From Hyphomicrobiales bacterium (GTDB taxonomy: Bacteria > Pseudomonadota > Alphaproteobacteria > Rhizobiales > Rhizobiaceae), in contig UBJR01000013.1 of NCBI GenBank assembly GCA_900465675.1, forward strand, positions 101,402 to 165,401: a stretch of 64,000 nt of DNA, read 5' to 3'. Positions 46,800 to 55,689 of this stretch are shown one piece after another. The position numbers and the translations under genes were made by a program. Position 1 is the first letter of the stretch, and each line of letters starts with the position of its first letter. The notes under the pieces were generated by a model. The model had not been told where the DNA came from, ran no database searches, and was given only the letters and a program-made list of their open reading frames with translations.

Positions 46800-46817
46800 T
46801 TTTCAATGCGTTGAAAA
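46800..46817. repeat. AT-rich hairpin between integrase and tRNA-Arg
   Basis: TTTTCAA-TGCG-TTGAAAA is a perfect 7-bp dyad, 5 nt from the tRNA 3' end. It could end transcription from either side or be an integrase/host-factor binding element at the attachment site. Confidence 0.5.
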
Positions 46818-46822
46818 TTGAG

Positions 46823-46899
<77 letters not shown>

Positions 46900-46948
46900 A
46901 TCCGGCCGCTATCCAGCGATAGCGGCGAAACGCGGCATACACGGACAC

Positions 46949-47254
46949 TCAGTGCGTCCAGGGCTGTGTGCGGGTATAACGGAAATTATCCGGATAGGCG
47001 ACAGTCTGGCGGATCGGATCCTTGGGCTGCAGCACCCGGTATTCGATGCCGTTGCGCTTGGCATAGGCTTCGGCCAGTTCCTGGCTTTCGAAGGTCAGCT
47101 TGACCTGCTGGCGCATGTCGCCCGAAGAGGTGTAGCCCATGATCGGATCGATCTTGCGCGGCTGCTCCTGATCGAACTCGAGCACCCAGAGATGCGTCTT
47201 GGCCTTGCCGGACTGCATGGCGGTCTTGGCTGGACGGTAGATCTTGGCAGACAT
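46949..47254 (-). CDS. NADH dehydrogenase accessory subunit, NDUFS4 / ETC complex I-type
   Basis: 101 residues from ATG 47254 (MSAKIYRPAKTAMQSGKAKTHLWVLEFDQEQPRKIDPIMGYTSSGDMRQQVKLTFESQELAEAYAKRNGIEYRVL). The pattern A.IY.P...AMQSG...T..W.LEF......IDP.MG...S.D...Q..L.F.S.E.A...A...G..Y.V matches NDUFS4, the supernumerary complex I subunit that alphaproteobacteria share with mitochondria. The frame is open to 47302 but this start is standard. First chromosomal gene after the attachment site. Confidence 0.82.
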   Translation of the reverse strand: MSAKIYRPAKTAMQSGKAKTHLWVLEFDQEQPRKIDPIMGYTSSGDMRQQVKLTFESQELAEAYAKRNGIEYRVLQPKDPIRQTVAYPDNFRYTRTQPWTH

Positions 47255-47424
47255 CGCTGCATTCGCCTCCGGATACGCGGACAACATCCGCTGGAATTTC
47301 AAACTGCCGCGCCGTCACCAGCACGGTTCCCTCCGCGCTATCTAACGCAAAGAGATGAATTTTGCTTATCCGCGAATCCCTGCGGTTTCAAGAAAAAAGC
47401 CGAGCCGCACCCAACTGCCGCTGC

Positions 47425-49074
47425 TTACTTGGCGGCAAGCTTGTCCGTGGGCCGCCGGCAGGGGGAGATAAGGTCGAGCGACGCATCGCGGACGCTGGTT
47501 TCCACCTCCATCAGGCCGAGAACGCTGTGGAAGAGGTTATCGTGCGAGGCAGGCAGCTTGGCGCGAGCGGCAATGCAGGCGGTGTCGAGCCGCGTCTCGC
47601 TGGCGAAATCATCCGACAGCCAAAGCGCCATCGGCACATGCGTCTGCTCCTTCGGCGCGATGAAATAGGGCGCGCCATGCAGATAGATGCCGTTTTCGCC
47701 CAGCGATTCGCCGTGGTCGGAGAGATAGATCATCGAACCGGCCAGCGCGGCCTGATGCGCCTTCAGCTTGTCGATCACCGCGGCCAGCACCTGGTCGGTC
47801 ATGACAACGGTGTTGTCATAGGCGTTGGTGATTTCTTCCGGCTTGCAGGTGGCGAAATCGGCGGCGCGGCAATCGGGGGTAAAGCGCCGGGCGCTGTCGG
47901 AATAGCGCAGATAATAGGCCGGGCCGTGGCTCCCCAGCTGGTGCAGCACAAGCACGCTGTCGCCCTTGACGCTGGAAAGCCAGTCATCGAGTTTGTCGAG
48001 CAGGATGGTGTCCAGGCACTCGCCGTCCTTGCAGAACCGCGGATCGCGGCTGTCGGGCAGATACTTGTACTTGATGCGGTCGGCGACGCCGTACATGCCG
48101 GTATCGTTGTCCCACCATTCGACGCCGACCTTGGCATGGCCGAGAACGTCGATCAGGTTATCGGTCACCAGCCCCTTGCGGTAGCTATATTCCGTCCGCT
48201 TGTAGACGGAGAACATGCAGGGAATGGAGACGGCCGTCTCCGTGCCGCAACTGGTGACATCTGGGAAGAAGGTGACGCCGCGCGCCTTCATCTCCGGATT
48301 GGTATCGCGGCCATAGCCGCCGAGCGAAAAGTCCTGCCCGCGGGCCGTCTCTCCGGCAACGATGATCAGCACACGCGGCTTGGCCGGGGAAGCCGCCGGG
48401 ATCTGGTGCGCGTCCGTACCGATCGGCTGACGCACGAGATTGAGATTGTCGCCATAGGTCGCGGTGAAATAGACCGCGCTGCCCAGCGGAAAATGCGGAT
48501 TGATGGTCATCATCAGATCGCGATGGATGCGGCCGACGGCGGCATAGGTCGGATAAAAGCCCATGCCGATCACCGCGATGACTGTGATGCAGGGCACGAT
48601 CACGGCCATATTGTGCAGAAACTTGCTGGGGAACGGCCGGTGGACGACGCGCACGGCCGCGATGAACAGCGACGGCAGGACGCCGGCCAGCAGCATGTAG
48701 AAAATGAATTTCGTGGTGATCAGGTGCTGCGCTTCCGACTGCGTCGTGACGGCGGCATTGCGGATCATCTCGCGGTCGATGATGACGCCGAACCTGTCGG
48801 TGAACCAGGCGGCCGCGACAGCCGCCAGCAACAGCAGAATCAGCACCGGCTTGATGAGATATTTGACGGAAACGGTGACGGCGATCGCCACGGTCAGCGC
48901 GATCATGCCGATAACGAATCCGACGAAAGCCAACCGGTGGCCGTCGAAATAGACGTAGGCCCGGCTCCAGAACGTGTAGTTGGCAACGGCGAGAATATAG
49001 AGCGAAACGATGACGGCGAGCGTGATGCTGCCGATCTTGGGGCGCATCCGCGCCGTCTTCAGTGTCATGGCCAT
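47425..49074 (-). CDS. eptA: Lipid A phosphoethanolamine transferase
   Basis: 549 residues from ATG 49074 (49068 also possible). The first about 185 residues hold five membrane segments (for example SITLAVIVSLYILAVANYTF and VLILLLLAAVAAAWF). The periplasmic catalytic part has VAGETARGQDFSLGGYG (nucleophile Thr, Zn ligand Glu), PCMFS, and SDHGESLGENGIYLHGAPYF (Asp, His). These are the four metal ligands of the EptA/CptA/MCR family. It transfers phosphoethanolamine to lipid A or core, lowering negative charge and giving cationic peptide resistance. Family members differ in the acceptor, so eptA is a likely but not proven name. Confidence 0.85.
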   Translation of the reverse strand: MAMTLKTARMRPKIGSITLAVIVSLYILAVANYTFWSRAYVYFDGHRLAFVGFVIGMIALTVAIAVTVSVKYLIKPVLILLLLAAVAAAWFTDRFGVIIDREMIRNAAVTTQSEAQHLITTKFIFYMLLAGVLPSLFIAAVRVVHRPFPSKFLHNMAVIVPCITVIAVIGMGFYPTYAAVGRIHRDLMMTINPHFPLGSAVYFTATYGDNLNLVRQPIGTDAHQIPAASPAKPRVLIIVAGETARGQDFSLGGYGRDTNPEMKARGVTFFPDVTSCGTETAVSIPCMFSVYKRTEYSYRKGLVTDNLIDVLGHAKVGVEWWDNDTGMYGVADRIKYKYLPDSRDPRFCKDGECLDTILLDKLDDWLSSVKGDSVLVLHQLGSHGPAYYLRYSDSARRFTPDCRAADFATCKPEEITNAYDNTVVMTDQVLAAVIDKLKAHQAALAGSMIYLSDHGESLGENGIYLHGAPYFIAPKEQTHVPMALWLSDDFASETRLDTACIAARAKLPASHDNLFHSVLGLMEVETSVRDASLDLISPCRRPTDKLAAK

Positions 49075-49260
49075 GCTGTCAGGTTCGCTCCGCGCCGGGC
49101 GGACCATCCGACTCAAGCCTCTGGCCGCCCATCTTAAAATCCGGGCGACCATGGAGAGGCTTCCTGACACTATCCTGAACGCAAAAGCCGCATTTAAGGA
49201 TGGGACAAACGCGTTTTTGATATTGCGGCCCCCCGGCGAAGCGTGTATTGCCCCCTCACA

Positions 49261-49337
<77 letters not shown>

Positions 49338-49394
49338 TTTTTCCCTAGATTTCTACGGTAAGCAGGCGGTCATCCGCTGGTACGGGAGCCGATC

Positions 49395-49604
49395 ATGCAA
49401 GTCGAAATCCCCTGCCCCAAATGCGGCAAGACCCGGATGAATTTCCCGCGCCCGCAGCCGCTCGATAACGACATCATCAGCTGCTACAGCTGCAATTTCG
49501 AGCTTGGAACCTATGGTTCGGTCAAGGCGAAGATGGCGCGCTTCATGGAACGCATGCGTCAGGCTGCGGTGACCCAGGCGCAGGCTGCAAAGAAGAAGCA
49601 GTAA
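49395..49604 (+). CDS. Small zinc-ribbon protein (69 aa)
   Basis: MQVEIPCPKCGKTRMNFPRPQPLDNDIISCYSCNFELGTYGSVKAKMARFMERMRQAAVTQ...: CPKCG and CYSC form a zinc ribbon, followed by a basic helix. Orthologues exist in rhizobia as small uncharacterised proteins. Probably nucleic-acid- or protein-binding. Expressed after tRNA-Pro. Confidence 0.62.
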   Translation: MQVEIPCPKCGKTRMNFPRPQPLDNDIISCYSCNFELGTYGSVKAKMARFMERMRQAAVTQAQAAKKKQ

Positions 49605-49615
49605 GCTGCTTCCCC

Positions 49616-50095
49616 TTATTTTTTCGTGATCGTCGCGCTGGCGGCCTTATCGCCGGCCTTGATGCCGAGCTTCTTGACGATGCCGGCGTTCAACTCGACG
49701 ACGTATTTCACCTCGCCCATCGAGTCGATGATGTCCTCCGAAAAGGGCACGGCATTTTCCTTGATGTGACGGATGACGCCCTTGCTGTCGATGAACAGCA
49801 TATCGAGCGGCAGGATGGTGTTCTCCATCCACATCGTCACCCGGCGCGACTGCCCGAAGTCGAACAGCATCCCGGCATTCTCGGGCATTTCCTTGCGATA
49901 CATCAGGCCGTACTGACGCTGCTCGTTCGTCGAGGCGATCTCGACGGTGAAGTTCAGCATCTTGCCGGAGGCCGTCTGCACGGCCAGCGGTTCCTTGTCG
50001 AAGGCCATCTGCTGTTGCTGCTGGGCAAAAGCAGGTGCTGCCACAATGAAAAAAAGCGCCAATAAGGCGCCTTTGATTCTATGCATTCTCATCAA
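49616..50095 (-). CDS. DUF192 periplasmic protein
   Basis: A protein of 159 residues. MMRMHRIKGALLALFFIVAAPAFAQ is a signal peptide cut after AFA. The mature part has the DUF192 core: NFTVEIASTNEQRQYGLMYRKEMPENAGMLFDFGQSRRVTMWMENTILPLDMLFIDSKGVIRHIKENAVPFSEDIIDSMGEVKYVVELNAG. Signature items: R..GLM.R..... GM.F.F........W M.NT...LD..FI. Normal length. Function unknown. Confidence 0.86.
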   Translation of the reverse strand: MMRMHRIKGALLALFFIVAAPAFAQQQQQMAFDKEPLAVQTASGKMLNFTVEIASTNEQRQYGLMYRKEMPENAGMLFDFGQSRRVTMWMENTILPLDMLFIDSKGVIRHIKENAVPFSEDIIDSMGEVKYVVELNAGIVKKLGIKAGDKAASATITKK

Positions 50096-50104
50096 TCCTG
50101 AACA

Positions 50105-50683
50105 TCAGTGTGCACGGCTTGCCGGGCTCGGCATATCCGGGTGAATCTCGGCGGCCATCAGACCCTTGTCACCGGGCCCGAAGCGCACCAGCACGACCTG
50201 GCCGGGACGCAGCTCGGTGAGGCCGAAGCGGCGCAGCGTTTCCATATGGACGAAGATGTCTTCCGTGCCTTCGCCGCGCGTCAGGAATCCGAAGCCCTTG
50301 GTGCGGTTGAACCACTTCACCAGAGCCCGCTCCAGGCCGCTCGTCGCAGTGACCTGCACATGGGTGCGCACCGGCGGCAGCTGCGAAGGATGGATTGCCG
50401 TGGACTGGTCCATCGAGAGGATCTTGAAGGCCTGATAGCCACGTTCGCGGCGCTGGATCAGCGCGACGATGCGGGTGCCTTCGAGGATTGTCTGATAGCC
50501 ATCGCGGCGCAGGCAGGTCACATGAAGGAGCACGTCCTGCATGCCGTTGTCGGGGACGATGAAACCGAATCCCTTGGCGACATCGAACCACTTAACGACA
50601 CCGGTGATTTCAATGAGATCGACGCTATCCCCCGATAGCTCTTCGAGCTCAATGAACTCCTTCGATGAAATCCTATCAGCCAT
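50105..50683 (-). CDS. Two-domain cold-shock protein
   Basis: A protein of 192 residues with two cold-shock domains. CSD1 (about 26-90) begins ITGVVKWFDVAKGFGFIVPD and CSD2 (about 118-185) begins ERALVKWFNRTKGFGFLTRGEGTEDIFVHMETL. RNP1 (KGFGF) is intact in both, and RNP2 is VLLHV in the first and IFVHM in the second. Two-domain forms are typical of alphaproteobacteria. It binds RNA/ssDNA and may act in cold or stationary-phase adaptation. It diverges from the glyoxalase gene, with a 195-nt gap. Confidence 0.85.
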   Translation of the reverse strand: MADRISSKEFIELEELSGDSVDLIEITGVVKWFDVAKGFGFIVPDNGMQDVLLHVTCLRRDGYQTILEGTRIVALIQRRERGYQAFKILSMDQSTAIHPSQLPPVRTHVQVTATSGLERALVKWFNRTKGFGFLTRGEGTEDIFVHMETLRRFGLTELRPGQVVLVRFGPGDKGLMAAEIHPDMPSPASRAH

Positions 50684-50878
50684 GTCGCCAGCCCCTCATT
50701 ACGCGTCACACTGTTACGGTTAACTGATTCTTGAAATCAAGATTAACATCTTGGTAACGGATAAGCGCAAGTCCTGTTTTCGGTTATTCCCAGTTGCTGA
50801 TTTTAGCGTCATGTCTTGCCCGAAGCTGACGTCCGCTCGCCTATCCGGGTTACGACCCAACATTCGAAAGGAAATAGA

Positions 50879-51319
50879 ATGCGTTATCTCCATACCATGG
50901 TCCGCGTGAAGGACCTCGATGCCTCGCTGCATTTCTACTGCACATTGTTCGGACTGAAAGAAATCCGTCGCTCGGAGAACGAAAAGGGCCGTTTCACGCT
51001 CGTTTTCCTTGCTGCCACCAACGACATTTCCGACGCTGAAGCCTATGGCGCCCCCTGCCTCGAGCTGACCTATAACTGGGACACGGAGGATTATACCGGT
51101 GGACGCAACTTTGGTCACCTCGCCTATGAGGTGGATGACATCTACGCCACCTGCCAGCAGCTGATGGATAGTGGAATCACCATCAACCGCCCACCCCGCG
51201 ACGGCCGCATGGCCTTCGTCCGCTCTCCGGACGGCATTTCGATCGAGATTCTGCAGAAGAATGGCAGCTTGCCGGCAGCCGAACCCTGGCTTTCCATGGG
51301 CAATACCGGCGTCTGGTAG
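50879..51319 (+). CDS. gloA: Lactoylglutathione lyase (glyoxalase I)
   Basis: 146 residues from ATG 50879 (MRYLHTMVRVKDLDASLHFYCTLFGLKEIRR). Metal ligands are H5, E62 (LELTYNW), H80 (NFGHLAYEV) and E123 (GISIEILQ), the four of glyoxalase I. The ending SPDGISIEILQKN..L is standard. It converts the hemithioacetal of methylglyoxal and glutathione to lactoylglutathione. Length is normal. Confidence 0.92.
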   Translation: MRYLHTMVRVKDLDASLHFYCTLFGLKEIRRSENEKGRFTLVFLAATNDISDAEAYGAPCLELTYNWDTEDYTGGRNFGHLAYEVDDIYATCQQLMDSGITINRPPRDGRMAFVRSPDGISIEILQKNGSLPAAEPWLSMGNTGVW

Positions 51320-51472
51320 GCCGAGGCTTTAGTGAGGCTTGCGGCTTTTGCGATTTCCGGCACGAGACGCCGGTTCGCACTTGCCGCATGCAGCCGCCGC
51401 AGGCACCTTCCGTTCAATTCTTGCAGTCGGGCTAGCGCCGGGCTGCTTCAGTTTTGACCGGAGAGCCTACGC

Positions 51473-52549
51473 TTGCCCCATCTTCGAACCCGTCCGTGCC
51501 TGCTTCTTGCCGCAGTCTCGACGCTTGCGCTTGCAGGCTGCGTGTCCGACCAGAAGGCACTCGATTCTGCGGCTGCTGCACCCGCGCCGGCCGCCGCGCA
51601 GCAGGCGGCGAGCGCTCCCGCCGGCCAGCCGGGCGCCAAGACGGCAGGCTATCGCGACCCGATGGTGGCAGCGGCCGGAGGCCAGCAGCAGACAGTGGCG
51701 ATGGATCCCAATGCCGCGAGCATGCCGCCCGGCGCACCTCAGATGCAGCCCGCCAATATCGGTGGCATGGCGATGCAATCGACCCGCATCAATGCCAATG
51801 CGATGAGCATCTTCTCGGCGCAGCCCGCACCACCTCAGAACAACCGCACCTCGACGGTCATCCAGCCGGCCGATGCAAACGCCTATGCGCCCGTGCAGGG
51901 GGGATTTGCAACGTCGCGCGGCGGCGTCTTCGGGACGCCCCAACAGCAACAGCAGCCTCAACAGGCGCCGCAGGGCGAGATTTTGCTGCCGCAACAGTCG
52001 TCGCAGAATACCAGCACCCAGGTTGCGCCCTATCAGGCAGCGTCGCTGGCAACAGGCAGCCTGCAGGGCGCCTCCACCAACGCGCTTTATGCCGCGCCGA
52101 AGCAGAACCTGCTCGGCAGCCTCTCCGGGCTCTTGCAGAAGGCCTCGCTGCCCGGCATGACCCGCGTGGCGCCGAATGGCATCCATGTGCAGAACGCCAA
52201 TGTCGAGGTCAGCTGTTTCAAGCCCAACCTTCTGAACGTCATCAAGACGGTCGAGACCCATTTCGGCCGCCCGGTGATCGTCACGTCGGGTTACCGCGAT
52301 CCGGAGCACAACCGTCAGGTCGGCGGCGCCGAAGAATCGATGCACAAGAGCTGCGACGCCGCCGACATCCAGATCGACGGCGTCTCGAAATGGGATATCG
52401 CCAGCTATATCCGCTCGCTTCCCGGCCGCGGCGGTGTCGGCACCTATTGCCACACGGATTCGGTCCATCTCGACACCGGAAGCAATCGCGACTGGAACTG
52501 GGGATGCGGCGCCCGGCGCAACACGCCGCCAAGCGCCCGCGCTATCTGA
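51473..52549 (+). CDS. Lipoprotein with M15-like (DUF882) peptidase domain
   Basis: 358 residues from a TTG at 51473, fixed by GGAGAG 9 nt before it. A signal sequence ends in LALAGC (lipobox), so it is anchored in the membrane. A long Ala/Gln/Pro-rich region (about 25-210) is probably flexible. The C-terminal domain (about 235-350) has SCFKPNLLNVIKTVETHFGRPVIVTSGYRDPEHNRQVGG, MHKSCDAADIQ and CHTDSVHLD. The HxxxxDAAD and HxDSxH pairs match M15-family D-Ala-D-Ala-type peptidases (YcbK/DUF882). Expected in peptidoglycan turnover. Confidence 0.84.
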   Translation: MPHLRTRPCLLLAAVSTLALAGCVSDQKALDSAAAAPAPAAAQQAASAPAGQPGAKTAGYRDPMVAAAGGQQQTVAMDPNAASMPPGAPQMQPANIGGMAMQSTRINANAMSIFSAQPAPPQNNRTSTVIQPADANAYAPVQGGFATSRGGVFGTPQQQQQPQQAPQGEILLPQQSSQNTSTQVAPYQAASLATGSLQGASTNALYAAPKQNLLGSLSGLLQKASLPGMTRVAPNGIHVQNANVEVSCFKPNLLNVIKTVETHFGRPVIVTSGYRDPEHNRQVGGAEESMHKSCDAADIQIDGVSKWDIASYIRSLPGRGGVGTYCHTDSVHLDTGSNRDWNWGCGARRNTPPSARAI

Positions 52550-52689
52550 AGGACGTCACGGTTTTTGCCGTGCCGCAACGTCACCTGCCGTCCCTCTCCG
52601 AAAGAGCTTGCGCAGAGTGTTGATTTAACTCGAAAAAATCCCGCTGATCGTGGCGTGTCATTTTTTTGAAGGAAATGCGAATTTCCCGC

Positions 52690-52718
52690 TTGCGGGATTC
52701 AAAGACCCTGACTATAAG
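52690..52718 (+). promoter_or_regulatory. Promoter of tRNA-Glu copy 1
   Basis: TTGCGG (52690-52695), a 17-nt spacer, TATAAG (52713-52718). The tRNA starts at 52737, 18 nt downstream. The same elements and spacing precede copy 2 although the spacers differ, which supports the boxes. Confidence 0.75.
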
Positions 52719-52736
52719 GGCGCCACCACGAAGGAA

Positions 52737-52811
52737 GCGCCCTTCGTCTATCGGTTAGGACACCAGATTTTCATTCTGGGAAGAGGGGTTCGACTCCCCT
52801 AGGGCGTGCCA
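52737..52811 (+). tRNA. tRNA-Glu(TTC), copy 1
   Basis: GCGCCCTTCGTCTATCGGTT start, anticodon loop TTTTCAT (anticodon TTC), GGGGTTCGACTCCCC T-arm, acceptor GCGCCCT/AGGGCGT, CCA encoded. 75 nt. Identical to the copy at 53414. Confidence 0.94.
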
Positions 52812-52960
52812 CTTCTCTCTTTCATTTTCAATGATCGAGACGCTTGCAGAGCAAGCAGCTTCTTCCTGTTTACATCCGGAAAACTGACTTTTCGAGTATT
52901 CTTCGCGACGCTGATTATCATCGTTGGATGGCGATTCGGATCCTTTGGTGCGTGGCCGGC

Positions 52961-52986
52961 AAAGAAAGCCCCGCCGAAGCGGGGCT
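52961..52986 (-). terminator. Rho-independent terminator of the 55-aa gene
   Basis: An 8-bp perfect stem AGCCCCGC/GCGGGGCT with a tetraloop, followed on the minus strand by CTTTCTTT. It stands 6 nt after the stop of the 55-codon gene; a textbook terminator. Confidence 0.85.
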
Positions 52987-52992
52987 CTCTCC

Positions 52993-53160
52993 TTAACCGT
53001 CATTGGCTCTCGCCTTCGGACCTTCCTTGCTGCTCACCGAGGCGGTCTTACCGTCGGGCTGCTGGCCGAAATAGGTTCCGCCGAGATGGCCGCCACCGCT
53101 GGTGTTTTCAACCTGGCGCTCGGCGCGTTTCTGGATTTCTTTCGCATCAGTCTTGCTCAT
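52993..53160 (-). CDS. Small conserved-looking protein between the tRNA-Glu genes (55 aa)
   Basis: MSKTDAKEIQKRAERQVENTSGGGHLGGTYFGQQPDGKTASVSSKEGPKARANDG, from ATG 53160 with GGAG 8 nt upstream (an in-frame ATG 12 nt earlier lacks one). It is followed by a strong terminator. The frame is short and not on a typical list, but the RBS and terminator support it. It looks intrinsically disordered. Function unknown. Confidence 0.68.
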   Translation of the reverse strand: MSKTDAKEIQKRAERQVENTSGGGHLGGTYFGQQPDGKTASVSSKEGPKARANDG

Positions 53161-53366
53161 ATCTGTCTCCATTGTTGAGGTGGTGACATCTGGAAAACCG
53201 GTACCGGCGGAATTCGTTTCAATCTTTTTGGGCCAGCGGCTGCAAACCGCGTTCTGCCTATCCTACCGCAGCGCGAGGCATCCCCTGCATTCCAGGGACT
53301 TCGGCGTCTGCTGCAAGCTATTTCCACAAGCTCAGAAAAAATCTACGGAATTTCGCATTTTACCGC

Positions 53367-53395
53367 TTGCGGGTCAGAAAGGTGCTGACTATAAG
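53367..53395 (+). promoter_or_regulatory. Promoter of tRNA-Glu copy 2
   Basis: TTGCGG (53367-53372), 17-nt spacer, TATAAG (53390-53395), 18 nt before the tRNA. The region from the -10 box to the tRNA is identical to copy 1. Confidence 0.75.
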
Positions 53396-53413
53396 GGCGC
53401 CACCACGAAGGAA

Positions 53414-53488
53414 GCGCCCTTCGTCTATCGGTTAGGACACCAGATTTTCATTCTGGGAAGAGGGGTTCGACTCCCCTAGGGCGTGCCA
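53414..53488 (+). tRNA. tRNA-Glu(TTC), copy 2
   Basis: Identical to copy 1 over all 75 nt, including CCA and anticodon TTC. The identity extends about 24 nt upstream. A recent duplication or ongoing gene conversion is likely. Confidence 0.94.
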
Positions 53489-53695
53489 CTTCTCTCTCGA
53501 TTTCGGAGAGAATGTTTTCAAGTTTTCGTGGACTTTCACACTCAGCAAAAAGACGCTCTCGACGTAGCGATATCCGACCGTCGTGCGCACCGCGCATCCA
53601 ACAGGGTGGCGCAAGCTTCAATGCCAATAGTCCGGCCCGGATAGCCTCGCGGGAATCTCTCTTTCCAGCGGAGGCGGCATTCGAAGGACGCGACT

Positions 53696-55681
53696 TTGAC
53701 GATCAACCAGCAGATTCCGACCACCCTGCCCGCGGGATTGCCGAGCCTTCAGCAATTGACCGGAAAGGCGCAACAATCCGGATCAGTGATCGTCTACCAG
53801 CCTTATCTCGACGCCAGGCAACGGGCGAATGTCGATTCGGCCGCCCTGCCCTTCGACATTTCCTTCAACACGCAATCGACGACTCGCGAATATGAACTCT
53901 TCCGGATCCTGCACGAGCACCATCTGCAGGCCGGGTTGCAGGCGGATGTGTTCTGGGGGCTGCTGTCCAGCAAGTTCGAGACAAAATCGGTCTCCAGTCT
54001 GCAATCCTTCATCTCCGAGGCGAGAAAAGCGCGCGCCGGCGGCGCCGATGCCTATGTCTACAATCCACTGATCGGCCACGCCGCTGTTTACAGTAACGTC
54101 TGGGAACACGCGATGATGGGCGGCCATCCCGGCATGGAGCCGGTTTTCGGCCATCTCAAAGAGATGGGCTATCCGATCGCGCCGCCGCAGGGCCGCACCT
54201 CATTCTTCTTCTGCAACTATTTCGTCGGAAATCAGAAATTCTGGTCCGGCTATTTCGCCTTTTGCGAACATATCCTGCAGGCGCTGGAGCAGGAAGCTGC
54301 GCGCGGCACGCCGGCCGGACGTGCCTATAGCGGCACGGCGAATTACAGCCGCGACGGTAATGCCGCAATGCGGCCCTTCGTGATCGAACGGCTGCTTGGG
54401 CTCTATATCCCGCATGCGGTGGCAAGCGGCATGAAAGTCTCCGCCTTCGTGCCCTCCGCCGAGGATTTCGAATGGAAGTTCGGCGCCCGGACCGGCCAGC
54501 TCCTCCACAGCCTCTACGGCCGCAAGGAAGCATTCCTGCAGACGCGTGATCCGGCGAAGCTCGAGCTCTGGCAGGAAGGCCGGATGCCTATCGCCAAGCA
54601 GCCGCAGCTGATCTGGACCGGCGACGATCCGCCCGACTGGACGCCGCGTGGCAATTTCCCCAAGGGCAAGTCGCGGCCGGCAAGCGCGTCAAGCGCCGGC
54701 GACCAATCGCTGCCCGCACCGAATGCCGCCGCCTTGCAGGCGATGAGCCAGCCCCTGGCACCGCTCTCTGTCGCAGAACCGGTTGCGTCAGGTCTTTCGG
54801 GCTTGCAAGCGTTCGAGGGCGGCTGGGATGCGCACAAGGACCGGCACTGCATCTGGATCGTCACGCCCAAGGGTTACAATCACAGCCATGCGTTCGACGA
54901 GGTGGCGCTCGGGCTGCAAGGTGCGTTCGAGGAGCTCGGCGGCTCGGCGCCGATCGTGCGCGAGATGAGCGAATTCGCCGGCCGTTCGCCGATCGTCTAT
55001 GGCGGCAATCTGCTGCCGCCGGAGATCACCGCGCATCTGCCGAAGGACAGCGTCATCGTCAATCTCGAGCAGGTATCGGATGACAGTACCTGGATGAACG
55101 AGCGCTATACCGCCGTTCTCAAATCCTTTCCCGTGCTCGACTACAGCCCGCGCAACAGGCGGAATCTGGCCGCCAAGGGCATCGATCACGCCGGTGTTCT
55201 CGAAATCGGCTATAGCGAGGTGCTGACGCAGATCGAATGGGCGCCGGTAAAGGATATCGACGTCCTGTTCTACGGCTCGATGAACGATCGTCGTCGCGAT
55301 ATCCTCGTGGCTCTCCACGAGGCCGGGCTGAAGGTCGTCCATCTGTTCAACGTCTACGGTGCCGAGCGCGACGCCGCGATCGCCCGCGCCAAGATCGTCA
55401 TCAACATCCACCACTATGAAAGCGGCGTCTTTGAGATCGTCCGCATCTCCTATCTGCTGGCGAACCGCGTCTGCGTTCTGACCGAAGGCGATATCGAGGA
55501 TCCGGATCTCGAGCCGTTCATGGGCGGCCTGGCAGTCGAGCTTTACGAAGATCTCGTCGAGCGCTGCAAGGAGCTTATTGCCGATGATGAGGAGCGCGAG
55601 CTCATCGCAGCCAATGGATTTGCAGCCATGCAAAGCCGCTCGCAGGCGGATATGCTGATGAGCGTGATGCAGGCCGGATAG
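53696..55681 (+). CDS. Large two-domain glycosyltransferase-like protein
   Basis: 661 residues from TTG 53696 (AAGGA lies 8 nt upstream). The N-terminal domain (about 30-300: QPYLDARQRANVDSAALPFDISFNTQSTTREYELFRILHEHH... PLIGHAAVYSNVWEHAMMGGHPGM... GRTSFFFCNYFVGNQKFW) is of a type found in polysaccharide-synthesis proteins and resembles capsule or O-chain GT components. A Pro/Ala linker follows. The C-terminal domain (about 385-661) has VTPKGYNHSHAFDEVALGL..., DIDVLFYGSMNDRRRDILVALHEAGLKV and HHYESGVFEIVRISYLLANRVCVLTE, a GT-B-like pattern (GSMN..R..., E..R..... V.te). Encoded just before rfbCBDA, it probably adds sugars such as rhamnose to the O-chain or exopolysaccharide. The exact family is uncertain. 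Confidence 0.65.
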   Translation: MTINQQIPTTLPAGLPSLQQLTGKAQQSGSVIVYQPYLDARQRANVDSAALPFDISFNTQSTTREYELFRILHEHHLQAGLQADVFWGLLSSKFETKSVSSLQSFISEARKARAGGADAYVYNPLIGHAAVYSNVWEHAMMGGHPGMEPVFGHLKEMGYPIAPPQGRTSFFFCNYFVGNQKFWSGYFAFCEHILQALEQEAARGTPAGRAYSGTANYSRDGNAAMRPFVIERLLGLYIPHAVASGMKVSAFVPSAEDFEWKFGARTGQLLHSLYGRKEAFLQTRDPAKLELWQEGRMPIAKQPQLIWTGDDPPDWTPRGNFPKGKSRPASASSAGDQSLPAPNAAALQAMSQPLAPLSVAEPVASGLSGLQAFEGGWDAHKDRHCIWIVTPKGYNHSHAFDEVALGLQGAFEELGGSAPIVREMSEFAGRSPIVYGGNLLPPEITAHLPKDSVIVNLEQVSDDSTWMNERYTAVLKSFPVLDYSPRNRRNLAAKGIDHAGVLEIGYSEVLTQIEWAPVKDIDVLFYGSMNDRRRDILVALHEAGLKVVHLFNVYGAERDAAIARAKIVINIHHYESGVFEIVRISYLLANRVCVLTEGDIEDPDLEPFMGGLAVELYEDLVERCKELIADDEERELIAANGFAAMQSRSQADMLMSVMQAG

Positions 55682-55689
55682 AAAAGACC

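Noticed and set aside
47330..47424. Terminator after eptA
   Set aside because: A T-run follows a GC-rich stretch on the minus strand, but no clean stem could be paired.
47362..49137. 591-codon plus-strand frame opposite eptA
   Set aside because: Antisense to a phosphoethanolamine transferase with all metal ligands; composition (Arg, His, Asp, Gly) is typical of shadow frames.
50729..50742. TCTTGA-AA-TCAAGA dyad between the cold-shock and glyoxalase genes
   Set aside because: Only a 6-bp dyad with nothing to link it to a regulator; could be chance.
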